From Aphelenchoides besseyi (Eukaryota > Nematoda > Chromadorea > Rhabditida > Aphelenchoididae): DNA of 64,000 nt. The notes beneath the pieces are model-generated. The model saw nothing but the letters and a program-made list of their open reading frames with translations. It searched no databases and was not told where the DNA came from. The position numbers were made by a program, and so were the translations under genes. Of the stretch, positions 23,441 to 38,400 are shown one piece after another (position 1 is the first letter of the stretch; every line of letters starts with the position of its first letter). Location: contig JAMPIQ010000001.1 of NCBI GenBank assembly GCA_024699855.1, positions 16,616,001 through 16,680,000 on the forward strand. The letters run 5' to 3'.

Positions 23441-26400
23441 TTAGATTGCCGGATAACCAAGATCCAAATTTGCTAAACGAACAGATTACTCAACACAACG
23501 CAATCGAATTACCGGGATTGTAAAAATAATTGGAATTTGTGATCGTACGCGGTTTTGTGTACGGCGCATTTGATGGAACACCTTGCGCAGGGAAAAGCAT
23601 CTTGTCAGCGGGTTGAAGCTCGTAGAATCGTGGCACATTGTCCAACATAGAAACATCTGAAGACAGATGTAAAAGAAGACACGAAGTCAACTTACCGATG
23701 TACAACGTCAATTGACCCAGACAGATGTTGTCGTTGTATTTGTCGTAGTCCCAAACCGTCAACTCCAAGTAGTGACTTGGCAACTCGTCATAGGAAATCA
23801 AATAGTCAACCGTTTGGTGCCATTCGGGATTCAAGGTGTTGGAAACGTATTTCGTTCGACGTTTATTTACGACTCTGAAAAGAGATGTAAGGAATTCGAA
23901 GCATTCAAGTACTTACTTTCGGCCAGGTAACAAGTAGATCTTAACGAAAGGATTCGGAAGAACGATGCTGTTGTTGTATTCACGACATCTCAGCCCCTGC
24001 GCCGAGATTACGGTCACTAGTAGCACGCCGTTCAGTTGATCGTAGCCGAGAGCCAATTGTAGTTGACCGTAGTTGTCGTTTTGAGCGTGCTATAAAACTC
24101 AAAGTAATAGAACTGAAGATGCAAACCTACCACTTGATAGTGCAATCGTTGTTTCCGACTTATGTCTTCCTGATCGACGTACGAGCGCGAAATCGATTTG
24201 CGATGTGCGGGAACCGGAGGTGCTTCACGAGGCGAAAAGTTTTTCGTTTCGTCGGTTGTCAGATCGTAGATATTCTCGTTCATTGAGTGTCTCAACTTGT
24301 GACTTTTGTTTTCACCACTGAAATCGAAGTCTCAAAAGTAATCGTGACAACAGACCTTTTGACTACGATCTCGATCTCTCCACTCGTCGCATCGATGATT
24401 CTCTCCACTTCTTCGAAGGTTTTACCGCGCAATAGCACTCCGTTCCATTCGAGAACTTGGTCACCTGAAACAAGAAAATTAAATAAAATTGCTAAGGAAA
24501 CGCACCTTCTTTCACTTCACCCAACGTGTCATATGAACGACTGCGATTTACTGCGGTGATAAAAGCTCCCAGATCGCCATTTGACAAACGTTTGCCGCCG
24601 GTAACGCGGAATCCGAGATCTGCAATGTGATACACGTATCAAAAGCCAGAAAGCCAATGGCGACAAATTTGCCGACTATCGATTTTACCGTGATAGACAT
24701 TTGCATGCCGATAGAGGCGGGTCAATAGCAATCGTTTGATTTTAGTTCCATTCCTTGATCGACTGTGTATTTGATGGTCATTCTGTTGCGGAGACCGACG
24801 ATTTGCCGTCAGATTCTGCATTGACTGACCGTTTCGTTGATGCTAAAAGAAGTTAATTAGGTCGATCAATGACAACTCACTTTGTGGCTTCTTGGTGTTG
24901 ACAGAATTCCAGTCGTGCGCTTTTCATTTCGACCCAAACTCGCCGTGTTGAGCACGCTAGCTGGTTGATAATCTAAAAAACAACAAATGGAAATTCACGG
25001 TGAAAATGGTCATTGATGCAAATGAACGTTGCAAACAAGAGACTATCTGATGCGATTAAGGTCGATTGCTAACATGTTTTTACGAAACTGCCTGTAGCTT
25101 TGTTGGAATTTGACTGCAAATGAAGGGCAGAAGAGTGCTAACTGGATGTATAAACATGACCGAATTATTTTAGCTATTGCATTTATTAATCGCATCAGAC
25201 AACAATTTTGAGCAAAAAATTTGAATGAAAGTTTGCAACGTTCAATTAGCATCAATGAATCCGCTTTCGCCGAGAATTCCGCGTTTCGTTCTCGGAAACT
25301 GACTCTGTGGTGAAGGTTGATAGTAAGGTTGAGGCTGAGGTCGTGGTTGAGTTGAACAGGTGTAGGGTGGCATTCGAGGCGGATAGGTTGGTTGAGTAGT
25401 TGGCCAACGAACATCCCAATTACCGTTTAATGGCATCGAATTGACTGGTTGTCTTGGTGTTCGATAGGCTGGAGTGTAAGTACCGTAACTCAAATTGGAT
25501 GGTATTTGAGTGTTTGTATAGCTCGCAGGTTGTTGATAACCAACTGACTGTTGATAACTAGTTGGAGTATGATAGGCGGTTGGTTGTTGCCATAAATCCG
25601 CGCCAACAGGATTCCTGTTTGCATAGTCCATGGCACGTCGAAGTTCGTAATTTCCGTAGTCGCCAATCGGTTGAAGTGGTCGTGCACCGTAATTAGCTTC
25701 TCGTCTCGAATACACGAAATCAGCACTCGGACTTTGTTGTTGCAATGTCATTGGTCCGGCGCCATAGCGGGGTCGAGTCATCGTGGTACCGGGTGGATAA
25801 CGAGTTGTTGTATAGACATCGTCAGCGCTTCCAACAAACGGAGCATGTGAGCGCAAAATCGATTGTGTTGGACGTCTGATACCGTAGTTTTCGTCCAAAT
25901 TGTCGTAACGTGATGTTGGAGCACGATAAGTAGTTGGATCGTCGGGCAAAAACGCGGGCCGTTGACGCGGCGTTAAGTCCATTTGAGCCGGATCGTCAAG
26001 GAAACCGGCAGCGTTGATTTGAGCGTTAACGTAATTTGCATAATCAGATAACAACGTTGCATCTTCGGTTGGCGCACGACGTCCATAGTCGTCGATTCGA
26101 GCGCCGTAACGTCTTGATCCGTAGCGCGACGGGCGATACAACTCGTCGGCGTCTTCAACGTCCATCCAACGTTCGAAATCACGCGGCAACGAACCGTACG
26201 GTTGTGAGCGTTCACGTGTGCCGTAGATTTGAGTGTCCCATTGATCACGTTCGTTCGTGTAGCCGCGAGGCAACGAACCGTAGACGCCGTCGTACGGACG
26301 TTCACGTGCGCGAGATTTGCGCCAATCATCGTTCCAATTGGCCGTCGAATTGCGCAAATCAATCAACGACGCAACTCGCGCTTTTCGTCGCTCCAATTCC

Positions 26401-29400
26401 GCTGCCACTTGTCGTCGTTTCCATTCCATTTCAGCGGCCGTCTCTTCGGAACTACTCGGCAAATTCCACGTCGAAGCGGGAAGAGAATTGGAAATTGACG
26501 GTTGAGGCAAACGCGATCGTGCGTAAGCGTCCGTTCCGTCTCTTAAACGTCGATCGTATTCTTCGAAATACGAACGTGTGGCTTCGAGAAGGTCGTCGGT
26601 GGCGGCGTAGGCGTTTCGTTGTTGCGTATAATCGCCGATACTTCCCGAGTAGTCGGCCTGAACGTTCGTCGGCTTCGGAATTCGTTTCGATTGACGTCCC
26701 AAAGACGAGTGATGAACATCATCACTTTCAAGAAATCCATCAGTTTGAGTTTCGGACGCCACTAGCGTTTGTGTTGCCGAGTCAACGGCCAACGGTCGTC
26801 GTTGAATTGGCGTTGTTGTTTGAAGTCCATGACGTGGGGACGTTAACCCGTAAGACTGTTCGAAAGGACGACGTAGAGTCGGCGCTCGTTCTTCGGCGAA
26901 TAAGTCGGACGCAAAACGATCGGTAGAGTAAACCGCGTTCGTTCCATAACGTGGCTCTTCGATTCGCACACTTCTTTCTGGTTCACTTTGGCATCCAACC
27001 GATTTCTTCGATGGCGACGACCAGCTTCCCACGGCTGTTGGATAGTCGCTACGCAATTTGTCGGTTTGAGTCGTGTAACGAGGAAAATGAAGCGGTGATT
27101 TGGGACGTTGCGGCGACGTGTGTGTCGATGCCGACGCCGAATAACTCGAACCGTAGATACGCGACCGTCGCAAATCCCGACCCGGCGGAACGACGCGTGC
27201 ACCGGCAATAAGTTCGTACGGTAAATCGCAATGCACGACGTCCGGTTGGGCGTCGATTTCGCGTCGCAATTCGGCGGGAATTAATCCACTAGTCAACATT
27301 CGACGTATCACAAATTCGCGATGATTCGCTTCGATTTCAGTTGTTTCTTGAGCGAAACGTCGACGTGACAACGCTTGTCGAAGCTCTTGTTTGAATAGAA
27401 GCTGCGCAATCGTGTCGGATATCTTCGACGGTTGAACTGCGTTGCAGCGTTGTGTCGAACTCGAACTGATGAGTCGTGGACCGGAAGTTGAGGTTGGTAC
27501 GGGAGCCGAACGAAATTGAGCGCCTGGAATGATTGCCGGATCGACGGGATGTGTCGACGTGGCTACAGAGCTTGTGGCTGCGGCAACTCGTGTGTCGAAC
27601 TCAACCGAACGCAATCGATGATCGACCAATCGACTGGCGGCCGTGTTTTTTGAGTCGAAGTAAACGTTCGAAAACAAGACGTTTCCCGTCGACACACCGG
27701 TTGATTGTTGACTATGCTGAATGGACGCGTCTTTTTGCTCCGGTGGATGTGTGTAGTAGATCGGCGCATTCGGACGCATCTGATGATAGTGCAGTAAACT
27801 GGAGGTGGTTGGCGTCGAAGTGGCTTGTTGTTGAAGGTCTTGTAGTTGCGCCAAACTTGTTGAATGATTGGCTGGTAATGAGGGAAGTTTGCGGCGGCCC
27901 ATTTCACTGATTGCCGCACTTTGCAGTAGTGCATCCTCCTGAAACAAAACAAACCGAAATGTTAGAGCTAATTGAGAACGTTCAATCTGCGATTCTTGTC
28001 GTTTATTATAAAAGTAATGGTCGCGAACAAAAAGAAGTTTCAATGGACAACAAAAACACGTCTGTTGTTTCGGGCAACGAGCGCGTTGGGAATTGTCTTC
28101 CGCGGGCACACGCTTTTGGAATTGCGCCAACGAAAATTTCACGCCTCTTCGGTCAGACGCGGAGATTTTTTTGCGTCGTGAGATTTTTTGTACAGTAAAA
28201 AAACGTTGTGACCAATTCGCACCGTTTCGTCCATTTCAAAAAGTCGTCCGTCTTTTTGTACTCACGCTTTCGCGGCCTCCGCCAAAACTTTGCAGTTCTT
28301 CGAATCGACGGCGACCTTCGGCGAAAGAAATTTTTCGTACGGTCGTCGAGAGAGGAAGACGGAGAGACGTTGCGTGTCAAGAATTCAAACTCAAACCCGA
28401 GACAGAACGCAGTTAATTCCTCCTATTTTGATTACACGATATCGGATACTCGACGAGGGTTTCGCACCTTGAAAAACGTAAAGTTTTTGTCTTAACCGCA
28501 AATTCCGTCGGAAACAAGAAGCAACATAGTCGCGGAGAGGGCGCCTTCAATTCATCCGCTTTGTGGAGTGACCAAAAAACGGACGAAGAGAAAATCCGCT
28601 TTGCTGATTTCCGTCCATTGAGTGGAGACCGCCGTTTTTATTATGCATTGAATTTCGATTGTGGCAACAGAATGTTAATTAAACGATCGCCAACTATCAG
28701 TTTGCACTTCCGTTTCGCGCTCTTAAGCCCCCTCCCAACGTCAATCAATGGAGGCGACCGTCGACGAGATTCGTCGGTCGGCTTGTGTCCACTTCTCCTG
28801 AAGCGGAAACTCCACGTGTGTGAGCAAACAAGAGAAAGGGCACCAGAAGTAATTCAATTTTTGTTGCTCCCAAGCACAAAAATGGACAATCTGAACTTGA
28901 AAAACGGAAACATTTCGAATTGCCCGTCTTCTCGTCGACCGGAACTCGCCAAGAAGCCGTCGACCATTACTTTTCGCCAACTGAACGTCTTCAATTTCGC
29001 TCTCAAGAAAACTTTTTTTCTTTTCATTGCGCTTAAGCAGCAATTTCTTCTCTTCATTGTTCCAAAACTTACGTCCACATAGCGAACGGCGCTGCTGGTG
29101 GTGGTCGGATATTGGAAATGATCGGCCGTTGTTGTTATCGGCTTATCCGTCGGTATGATCATTGCTGGAGATCGTTTCAAACTGCAAAACAGTCATAAAC
29201 AGATGCTAATAGTCGGATTACCGTGGTGTTGTTTGGTCCTCTTCGGTCACGTCGTGAACGGCGTGATCGGCCGACGGCAACTGACTTCCCAACGTTGAGG
29301 ACTCCGCAACTCGTGAACCGAAAGTTTGCTCCAAAAACGCGGCATCTGATGGTGCAACACAGGACGGCGGTGGTTCGGTGGTGTGAATCGGAATGAAGTC

Positions 29401-32400
29401 GTCCGGTTGCGGTATGTCAGTCGTGAAATGACCGGCTCCTTGATGAACGTGACGACGTTGTTGATTCTCGGTCTGAAGACAAATATTTTCGGTTGTGAGT
29501 AAAAAAGGTCGCTAGTCCGTGGGGCCCGTTTTATTCACTCAAAAATCTTATTGGCCATTGAGGGAAAAGGCGCGAAATGCTCATAAGAAACACCCGGGAC
29601 TCAATGGCCGAAAATCCATAGAAAACGTTTTTCTACTATTGAGGAAAAAGTTGCACGCCAAATATTGTAAACTGACCTCATCAACTTTATCAGTGGGTGG
29701 AGGCGGTGCAGTTCGAATGGGAGTAATTGGCCCATTGCTTGTCGTAACGCTTGTTGTTGTTGCAATTTGAGATCCAGTAGTTGAAGTGGTCGTTGGAATA
29801 ATTATCGGATCTGAAAGAGATGAAAAGTTTAAACTTCAGAAAACAAAGTCACCTTTGGGTTTTCGTTTCATATCAACTGGAACCAACGAAGGTACTGTGG
29901 TTCCGTGCAACGGCCGTCTTTCCAACAATTGAGCTTAAACGACAAAGTTCAGTTGATAGAAACTCTTTAAAACATACGATTGTAACGACTCTCCCGATTC
30001 GGCTTTGGACTTGTCCCTTCATCGCCTTCTGGAATCGTATAAACGGGACCTGGTCGATGATAAAGCTCTGAGTTCTTGTAATACGAATGAACGGCTTGAT
30101 TGTATTCTACGTCATCAGAGTCCAGATTCTTAAGTTGAAGTGTTAAAAGCGAAAACAAAACGGCAACCAACCACTTGCTCAACCGTGACTTCCGGTTCTT
30201 CGTCTTCCGGTGAGTCCAAGAAAGGATTGATACGTTTGGCTGGTTCGGCTTTCGGTTCTTCGAGTTTTGTGACCGTTGGCTCAATTGACTGCTAAAAGCT
30301 GTAAATCAAAAGAAGGAAACAACAGAAACACAAACCTCTTTTTTGTTCATACTAGACGCCCATCGAACATCAAACTCGTCATCAGCTGCTTCGCCGAACG
30401 ATTGAATTTGTCTTAGGACTTCTTGTGCCGCATCTGCATTCTCTTGTTCCTGTTTCTCCATTTGATTTGGAGTCATTGGAGCGGTTGGTGCAGCGATTAC
30501 TTGATCCGGATAATCGTCCTCGTCTGATGGTGAAGTTTCGGCGTCCGAGTCTTCTTCCTCTTGAGTGACTGTAATTTCGGGAGTTCGTTTCGTAATTTCG
30601 CGCTCAGCTTTTGCAACTGCATTCTCAGCCAACGTCGAGCTGACAATCATTGTCGTTGGTGAGAGCGGATCCTCCATTTGAACTTCAAACGAACCATCAG
30701 CTGTACGACCGTAAAGTTCCATTCGATTCTGTTGATCTTGTGACTCGTAGATCAACTCGGCTTGTTCTTGTTGCGGTAATTGCGCCGAGTTCGCTTGCCA
30801 AATGATGGGTGATGGATCGCGTTGTTCGTAGGAAACGTGTGGTTGAATCTCATCGTATTCGCTCGCTGCCATATCGCCGTCATCTGTAAAAACAGTCTCC
30901 CACATTCGTCCCGCTCGTTGATGATTCCCTTCATCCCAACGATATTCCTGACGTGGCTGTTGAATCCAAAGATCGTCGTCTTCGATTTGTGGCTCTTGAA
31001 CATCTTCGACAATTGTGCTCAACTCGGGGCCCATTTGTTCGTAATCGGAGTACAAAGACGGCGGTTCCTGTTGGATTATCAGTGGTTCGGTATTTAGCGG
31101 TTTGTTCAAATGCTAAAAGACAGAGTGTTCAAACAATACATTCAAGCACTTACTTTGTCATAACTTTCGGAGTCAACCAAATAATAATCTGCTTCCAATT
31201 TCTCTTCTCTGTCAACCAACGGTTCTGTTTGAACGATATCATTGACCAGCGGTTGATCCATTGAGTGTGAACTGATGGTCGAACTTGGCGCTGTGACATA
31301 ACCACTCTTAACGGCCGACGAAACTCGTGGCTGTTCATCAGATGGTTTCGGCGAAATTGGCCGTTCGGTTGCGATTCCAGTTGTTGTTGGCGAAATCGTC
31401 GAAGCAAGTGAGCCAATTGGTTTCGTCGTGACTTCAACATCATCGGCAGCAGCCATTTTCATAACCGAAATAATCTGTTCACGTTCTTCCGCTGATAAAC
31501 CGCGCAGTGCTTCTTCGTCCAAACCCAAAGCCGCTGCTTCAGCAATCTCTTTGGCTGTTGGTTCGTTCGAGGGTCTAAAGTGTTAGCGAAGATAAGAAAG
31601 CAGAAGAACAAACTCACTTCTCAACCACTTTCGATTGAACCGGTTGAGTTGAATCGATTTCGGCACACGCCATAACGGCCATAATCTTCATGCGTTCTTC
31701 TTCGCTCAGATGTTCCATTCCGGGCATCACGGCTGTTGGATCAATGGCTGGAGTAGTGGGCTCGGCATTCATATTGGCGGCGGATTGCGAGCGACTCGGA
31801 CGTGTCGGCGCCTAAATTTCGGTTTTTACGACTTGGCACAAGCAAACCGCAATTTTGGAGCCAAAGTCATAAAACGGCAATTTAAGAAATTTGTTTTTCT
31901 TGGGCCAAATTCTTCGTCCAAACTTACAGTCAACTGGCTGCCAATTTGTGTGAGATCGCCGGTTGAAGCGGCCTGTTGAGCGATCTGAGCGGCTTGTTGG
32001 GCTTTGGCTTGGAGTTGTTCGGAAGCTTGTTTTGCACCTTTCAATGCACCGGAAGCCAATTTTCCGAACCCACCAAAACCCCCGAAGCCAGTCGATTTGC
32101 CACTCGAAAACATTCCGCCAAAAGATCGGTCGGGAGTTATCGTCGATGATTGGATGGGTGTTGCGGAATCTGAAGACGTTGGCAGTGCTGATGGTAGTTC
32201 ATTTCGTGGTGATTCTTCACCACCAAAAGTGGTGGTCGCAACGGTGTTTCGTGCCTCTTCGGTTGTCTAAAACCAATCGAATTGTCGAATCAAAGTGGAT
32301 ATCACGGAAATTAACGTCAATTGTTTCGCGGTAATTCCAACGAGTGGGGCTTGTGAGCATTGATGCGGAAAGAAAAAGAGAAGGCGGTTGAGTTGGTTGG

Positions 32401-35400
32401 CCCAAAAAAAGAAAGAAAATTGATCTTCAATAAAAGTTTGTGCGTCTTCATGTCCCAAAAGAGGCGCCACCATTCGGCTTTTAACGTCCATGTGGCGCAA
32501 TCGAACAAAAACTTCCGTCTTCTCTTTTTTCTTATTAGACCCCAAAAACCGCTTATGAAACAGAAACAACGAAACGTAAAAACATTATACAAGAATATGT
32601 TTCTCTTCGTCCGGACTCACCTTCTCGTCTTTTTCGTCCTTTTCCGGACGATTTGCGTGTCCCAAAAATGCCACGGCGGCCGCTTCTTCGTCGCCGCCGG
32701 CTCGTCGACCGTCGCGTTTCGTTTCTTTTGCCGCGCGCAAGCGGACTTCGTGTTCGTAAAAGTCCGTTTCGTCGTCCGCTTCTCCGACAAGGTCCTCGGG
32801 CCATTTCGCGTCGACGCTTTCCATCATTCCGTTCGCGGCGGTTTGTTCATCAACGGCAAATTCGTTTTGACGTTGCGAATTCGCGTCCTCATTCGGTGAA
32901 ATTTCTGAAACAAAACGCTTTTGAATAAAAAAAACAACATTCGCATGACATTTGCGCTTCTTGTCACCACAGAGCTCGTCACTCACTTCCCCTCGACGTT
33001 TTCCAGCTCATCCTCGAGTGCAAGTCCTCCGCACCCGAATTTCTAATTTGAATCCACCACGCACACACACACACTCTCGACTTGTATATTTGAAACAAAA
33101 ACGTTCATGAAACCCGCAAAGCATCAAAACACAGAAATCTACCTTCGGTCTCATAGGCCTCCAAAGTTTGATTCATGGCTTCGATTCGCTCTTGGAGCCA
33201 CGCGATGTTCTCATCGGCATAAACGACCGCATCGTCCAATTCGTTCAACGAACGATCGGCGGATTCTGTCGACGAAGAACCAGAAGATGGCGGTGAAGTT
33301 GCGGTTTCCAAATCCAAAGTCGATTGTAAGAACAATGCTGACGGTTCGTTTTCCATCGACTCAATTGGATGAGTGAATTTTGGCGTGTAATCCAATTCGA
33401 ACGTCGGAGATTTCGCACGGTCATCAGCTGGCGTTTCCATTTCGTTCGTTGGCTCCAATTTAGGTGTTGGCCCCAGTTTGCGTAATGACTCCGTTGGCTT
33501 GTCGATGACTTGGTTTGTCGATTGGACGATTGAATTCACGTTTTCGTTCACTTTTTGTTGAGTTTTCTTTAGCGCGCTTTTCAACGATCCGATTCCCATA
33601 CGAAAACCGCCAAATGACGACGATTTTTGTTGTGTTGCCGTGGCATCAGCAGTCGTGATGGCCGCTTTGGAAGCACGAAATTCGTTTTCGATTTTGGCGA
33701 TTTCGGCCTCACGAGTTCGTTTTTTATCCTCGGCTTCAACGGCAGCAATTCTCTCTTGAACTTGCGCGATTTGAAGCAGCTCGGCTTCTGTTAGCTGTTG
33801 AGTTTCTTGAAGCGATGATTCAGAAATGATTTCGGGTTTGTCCATTGACTCAATAGTTGGCAACAATTCACGAGCCTGCTCATCCAAACGATCGCCCGTA
33901 GAGCGAGACTTGTTGATCGATGGTGAAATAATGAACGGAGCTTGGCGTTGTTCAGCCTTCAGCATCACTTCGCTGATGTGTTGACGTTCCTTTTCGCTCA
34001 ATTCGTCCATTGAAGGTAACGAGCGCATTGCTGATGAGCTTCTGAAATGACAAAAATTTATTGAATTTCTAACTATTGTGCGCGAAAAGAATCCTTACTT
34101 AACAGCAACATTCGCTCTTACCTTCTCGAATCTTGTGGTGTCGTGTGCGAACGAGAAGCGTTTGCCATCACTCGTTGAATGTGTTCCCGCTCTTCAGCAC
34201 TCAAATTTTCCAATGCATCTATGGGAAGATTGAAACTCGAATCGGCCCTCGACGACTCGGTTGAGCCAATAGACGTTCGATGCAACAGATGCATAATGTC
34301 TCCAGATCTCACTTCCGAACCTTTACGACTCGAAACCTCGGGTACCGGAAGTGGTGAATAACGCCGTTGCTGCAAAAACGCCAACGCGGATCGTGGTCGT
34401 TCGACAGTTGATTTTCGTCGGAACATTCCGAAAATATCGAAGGCAGGTCGTTCAATTGCATCTTCGTGAATCGTCTCCACTTCATAATCCAATTTCATGT
34501 CAAATGTTGGAATCTCATCGTCAGCTCTGAAATACAACGATTTGTGAAACAGTCAACAAAACTTACTCTTCGGATGTTTCGGACTGTGAATCCAAGAACT
34601 CAAGCAAATAGTCGTCGCCGAAATATCGTGCTCGTGGATTCGATTTCATTTGAATGACTTTGGAAAGATCGTCAGCCGCTGCTTCGGCGATGTTCTCTGT
34701 GATTCTGCGTGCCAGGAAGTTCAATTTGACCATGAAATCAATGTTACACAACATAGAGCCCGATTGTTGAACGGAACGTCGCTCACACTCTTCGAATGGA
34801 TTAATCGTTGGTTCAACAGCCGGCTGAGTTGTTGTTATGGTTGGAATCGACCTTCTCGACGTTGTTTCGGCAGTCCAACTCAATTTCCGTTGATCCGCAG
34901 TCAACGATTGAGGATAAATGATTTGAACGCTGCTCGACTTTTCAGTCAATCGACGTTTGAATCTTGTTTCCTCAACCGAATACGATGAATGAATGTATTC
35001 GTGAGGTAAAGAGCGTCGAAGACGATCGGTGTACGATATGGTGGTTTGACTTGATTGTTGAATTGCCGATCTCCAATCATAAGGTTTAGAGATTTCACTC
35101 TTTTCGGGCGTCTCGTCAACAACCAAATCGATTTCGTCGACAGTCGATGGTAAACGATAATGATGATCAAACGATTTTTGCACAGTCGTTCGCTCGTCTT
35201 TGGTTTGAGCAGTGGAATCGAATTCACGCGTTTCAATCGGAATCTTCGTTTCTAACATTTCCATCTCTTCAGCTAATCGTTGTATTCGTTCAATGTGCGC
35301 AATTTCATCGGAAGTCAAAAATTCGATGGGCTCTTCCATTGATTTCGATTCTTCCGTTCTACTGCCTATGGAATCTGCACTTGACGTCGTTGAGCTTTTA

Positions 35401-38400
35401 CATGATTCGGCAGTTAGTTCGGTTCCTGGCCATTGATCATTCAGTGAGTTCTGGTCTTGGACTCTATGAGTAGTGGAATCGAATTGAATTGTTGGCTCAG
35501 ACGGCAAAAGAGCTTCGTCTTCGAATGAATCACCGAAGATTTCTGTGGGACTTAAACGGCGATTCATTGGGTCAGAATCTGCTCCAGAAGTTACAGAACT
35601 TGCGGTCAGCTGTCGACTAATTGTTTCAGTGTTTTGTAAGTTCGTCTCTACTACATTGAGGTCCGTTTCAACTGGCTCCTGAATTGATCTTGGAATCGAC
35701 GTTTCTTTTTCTTCCATATCAAACGAAAGTGCAGTTTCCGAATCTGCACTGCTCGTGACTGTAGAATGTTCCAAATCGTCGTGTAAGTCTTCAGCAATTT
35801 GTAGGAGTTCAGTCGTTGTTTGCTCCTCGAATGCTGGCTTTTCTAGCAATTCACGATCTTCAAATGAGTCTCCTACAATCAAATCTGGAGACTTATCACT
35901 TCGCTCGGAATCTGCTCCACTGGTTGCTGAACTTGAGTGCCATGTAGAAGACTCAACACTTTTGATTGATAGCTGTTGTGGTAAGTGAGAAACCGCTGGT
36001 GGAATTGGAAAGACTAAATCAGCGGTGTCCGCCATTGACATCTCTGCCATTCGTCGGATTTGCTCGATGTGGTTGATTTCTTCTAGTGTCAATTCCGGTT
36101 CTTCAATCTTTACAGGAGCAACGGGCTTTAACTCGGGTTTTGTTGTTTGTCGAGTGATGAATGGATTGATTCGACGTGGTGGTTCAAAAACTAGAGGTTG
36201 CACGTTCATTTCGTCTGTTGGAGTAATCAACGGTTCTTCTTCTCTGCGCAACGAGTCGTCGGTTTCGGATCCGTCAGACAACAAAGTTTGAGGTTCTTTA
36301 ATCGAAAACTCCGAAGCTATCGGTTGCTCTTGAATTGTTGTTCCGAAATTTGCCCAATTTTCAGCCATCTGTGTCACCTTAGCAATGTGTTCTAATTCCT
36401 CCTGGGTTAGTTCAGATTCTGGTTCAACGAACGGAGTCGAATTGAAATCAGGAAGTTGAACTTTGTCGAATGGCATTAAATCTATTTGCTCGGCCATTTG
36501 TTGTATCTTTGCAATATGTGCGAGTTCTTCGGCAGTCAACTCAACAGTCGTTGTGTCATGAATTGGAGTCGGTTCTTCAAATGATCGCACACTTTCCATA
36601 TCGGCACCACTTGTTGCAGATGACTCTTGATGTTGAAGTTTTTGTTGCGAGAAGTCAATCGGTAGTAATTCTGAAGTTTTTTCGAGCTTAGATGATTGAA
36701 TTTGGTTCGTAATTCTAAAAGCAGGATCTGGAATCGAGTCCATTTCTTCGGCCATTCGTTGGATTCTTGCAATATGTTCAAGTTCTTCAGGAGTAAGTTC
36801 TTGAACAACATCTTTAGTTAAAGTCGTTTTTCCGGCTTTGATCTCAATTGTCTCAGTTTTAAATGAACTAACATCGTCATTTGCCGTTTCGTATACTGAA
36901 ATCTGCATTTGTTGATGTACAGGTTCAGTATGCTCATTAATTGCTGTTTGAACAAACGTTTCCATTTTTTCACTTTCATCAAACGATGTTAAAGCTTCGA
37001 TATGGCTGTCAGCACTAGTTGGCGTTGATGCTTTCGATTTTGGAACGTTGAGATCTGCCATCATTGGGCTTGTCCATCCTTCAACTCCTGGTTCCTTAGA
37101 TTCAAATTGAGCGAACGGGTCAAATGCATTCATATGTTCAGCCATTTGTTGAATTCTAGCAATGTGGTCGAGTTCCTCTTGAGTCAGCTCCTCAACAACT
37201 TCCTTCGTAGCTACTGGACTTTTGACTTTGATGTTCTCAGTTTCAAACGGCCCGTCGTTCTGAGCATCTGGACTATCGTAGGTTGCATATTGAAACGATT
37301 GATGCAGGACTTCTAATTGCTCGTTGAGCATCCTTGTTTGTGGTTCAGAAACAAATTCGAGAACCGGTTCAGATTGGAGTTCAGAGCTCACGGTTTGGAC
37401 GTCTATTGGGCTGCTTGATTCCAATCGATCCAAAATGTGAACTAGAGGTTCTTCTTGTGTTGTCTCTGGCGATTCGAACTCTGCGTATTCGGGCACAGGG
37501 ACTTCACTATCCGACATTTCATCTGCGCCAGAAGTCACAGTTGACTGTTCTGACGATTGTCGTTGAACGACTTTTGGAACGTTTTCTATACTGACATCCG
37601 TCACGGATTCTCGTTCGGAAATCTTGTCAGCTCCACTCGTCAAAGAACTCGACTGCTTCTCCAATGTAAACTGTGAGGTTTTAGGTTGAACATCAGACGA
37701 ATATTGAGTGTCAAACCTTGACATCTGCTCAGCCATTTGTTGAATTCTCGCAATGTGGTCAAGTTCTTCCTTGGTGAGTTCTTCGACGACGTCTTTATCT
37801 ATCGGCTCTAATTTGACCGGAACTTCCAATTCGATTGTCGTTGCTTCAAATGGACCGTCTCCGTGATTGCCAGGCGATTCGTAGGTTGGAAGATACGAGA
37901 GATGTCGTAGGCGCTCAAAACGCTCTTTGATTGACGTTTGCTCAAAGATCGTTTCTTCTATATCAACTGATGGCATCGTTTCCATATCAGCACCGCTTGT
38001 TGAAGAAGATTCTTGGTGTTCTACGAATGACTGTTGTCTTGAATATATGTCTATTTGCTTAAGCTCTTCTTCTGTTAACTCTTCCACAACATCTTTGTCT
38101 TCGGACTCTAATCGAAGAGGAAGCTTCATATCAATCAACGTTGCTTCAAACGGACCATCACCGTGATTGCCGGGGCTTTCGTAAGTTGCACGATAAGAAA
38201 TGTGTTTTAGACGTTGAATCTGATTTCGAATCTTCTTTGTTTGTGGTTCAGTAGCAAATCCAAGAATCGGTTTTGTTAGAACTTCCGAGTTAACGGTGTG
38301 AACGTCTATTGGGCTAACTGACTTCAACTCATTCGAAAGTTTGTCCGGCGATTCTTCTCGTTTATCGACTAACTGATCGAATAGTTGATAGGCTTCCGTG

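Noticed and set aside
26036..26926. 296-codon plus-strand ORF
   Set aside because: It lies wholly antisense to the large disordered clarinet exon, is Arg-rich as expected from the complement of that sequence, and has no domain.
28080..28900. several overlapping ORFs on both strands
   Set aside because: Open frames in many phases reflect base composition in a long intron; no splice structure or motif.
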